Origin: an uncultured Desulfohalobiaceae bacterium
GTDB lineage: Bacteria; Desulfobacterota; Desulfovibrionia; Desulfovibrionales; Desulfonatronovibrionaceae
Length of the DNA: 6,627 nt
NCBI GenBank assembly: GCA_913055195.1
Contig: CAJXJU010000071.1
Span: forward strand, 1-6,627
Direction of reading: 5' to 3'
Part shown: positions 6,377-6,627 of the stretch, piece after piece
Layout: the number at the start of each line of letters is the position of its first letter
How positions within the stretch are numbered: position 1 is the stretch's first letter
Made by a program: the position numbers and the translations under genes
The notes under the pieces: generated by a model
The model's input: only the letters and a program-made list of their open reading frames with translations
What the model was told of the DNA's origin: nothing
The model's database searches: none

Positions 6377-6414
6377 AGGTTGTAGATATAGAGGGGCTTG
6401 GTGATTTCCTTTAG
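6328..6414 (+). pseudogene. Tail of an unidentified reading frame after the break
   Basis: From about 6328 a different frame (shifted by two from the aminotransferase, just after a stop at 6325-6327) reads [20 protein letters not shown] and goes on to EGLGDFL before a stop at 6412-6414. It looks like the C-terminus of a real protein and its codons are less AT-rich than those upstream. It begins almost exactly where the aminotransferase similarity ends, as expected for a recombination junction. I cannot identify the protein, and the fragment is short enough that chance is possible. Confidence 0.35.
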
Positions 6415-6435
6415 CCTTTAGCCCTTAGCCTTTTG
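6408..6435. repeat. CCTTTAG heptamer array
   Basis: Four tandem heptamers are seen: CCTTTAG (6408-6414), CCTTTAG (6415-6421), CCCTTAG (6422-6428) and CCTTTTG (6429-6435). The period is seven, as in the array at 1320-1351, and both arrays lie at the 3' end of a reading frame. Confidence 0.7.
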
Positions 6436-6454
6436 CCATTCTTTTTCTAAGGCG

Positions 6455-6471
6455 AAAAAAGGGGCTTTTTT
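6455..6471. terminator. Weak A/T-rich hairpin
   Basis: AAAAAAG and CTTTTTT form a seven-pair stem with a GGG loop. On the plus strand the T-run could serve as a weak intrinsic terminator downstream of the fusion gene, but the stem is almost all A-T and its stability is low. Confidence 0.25.
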
Positions 6472-6500
6472 GAGGGATAAAATCAATGATTTCAGTCAGA

Positions 6501-6542
6501 TAGAGGGGTCAGACCCCAATGCCTCTAGACCCCAATGCCTCT
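6501..6542. repeat. GGGGTC-A-GACCCC palindrome with 16-bp tandem repeat
   Basis: GGGGTC (6505-6510) and GACCCC (6512-6517) form a perfect palindrome around one base. The unit AGACCCCAATGCCTCT occurs twice in exact tandem (6511-6526 and 6527-6542). TAGAGG at 6501-6506 can also pair with CCTCTA at 6522-6527. GGGGTCAGACCCC words are common at the edges of REP/RAYT-type and other small mobile elements in deltaproteobacteria; this attribution is from memory. No transposase is present. Confidence 0.65.
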
Positions 6543-6590
6543 AAAATTGAACTTTTTAACAAAAATATTAATTTATAACATATTGTAATA

Positions 6591-6626
6591 ATTCAACATT
6601 TACCCTGTTGAATCCCGCTTTGCGGG
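6591..6626. repeat. Two adjacent hairpins at the window end
   Basis: ATTCAACA (6591-6598) pairs with TGTTGAAT (6606-6613) around TTTACCC, and CCCGC (6614-6618) pairs with GCGGG (6622-6626) around TTT. The right arm of the first hairpin, extended inward, is the inverted copy (6602-6613) of the 12-mer at 97-108. The window ends one base later, so whether a T-run or further repeat units follow cannot be seen. Confidence 0.5.
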
Positions 6627-6627
6627 G

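Noticed and set aside
6328..6414. Simple frameshift of the aminotransferase into the following frame
   Set aside because: The new frame lacks the family's expected continuation (the NSRLDELQA-type segment), so a junction explains it better than a frameshift.
6614..6627. Confident intrinsic terminator at the window end
   Set aside because: A short GC hairpin is present but the window ends before any T-run could be seen.

Overview
The window looks like a chromosomal segment of a deltaproteobacterium, probably a sulfate reducer of the Desulfovibrionales. That placement rests on the character of the CoaBC and its neighbour proteins plus the repeat style, not on any marker gene, so treat it as inference. 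Two parts can be told apart.

Bases 1-4746 carry five genes, all on the minus strand and with moderate base composition. In order of transcription they are a small lipoprotein (4746-4216), coaBC for coenzyme A synthesis (4244-3012), a degenerate uracil-DNA-glycosylase-like protein (3030-2377), a UDP-glucuronate 4-epimerase-type sugar nucleotide enzyme (2362-1352) and a ParA/Soj chromosome-partition ATPase (1004-237). The first four overlap or are 14 bases apart and probably form one operon. ParA is separated from them by a 347-base gap that holds two perfect parS sites (1201-1216 and 1257-1272), the binding sites of ParB. No parB gene lies in the window.

Bases 4747-6627 look like accessory DNA. 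A 145-base nested palindrome (4771-4915, REP/RAYT-like) separates the operon from a divergent, strongly AT-rich two-gene module on the plus strand. The first gene is a small acidic antitoxin-like protein (4998-5249). The second overlaps it by four bases and encodes a PIN-domain (VapC-like) N-terminus fused in frame to a DegT/DnrJ/EryC1/StrS sugar aminotransferase that is cut off after about 60% of its usual length (5246-6376). The cut lies near base 6328, and the tail of an unrelated reading frame follows directly.

The last 220 bases are packed with repeats: a heptamer array, a GGGGTC/GACCCC palindrome with an exact 16-bp tandem duplication, and two hairpins. A similar heptamer array lies next to the epimerase stop codon, and a 12-bp motif near base 100 returns inverted at the window's end. 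The most interesting object is the toxin-antitoxin-like pair whose PIN domain is fused to a nucleotide-sugar aminotransferase. The main doubt is whether it is a conserved architecture or a local recombination product.
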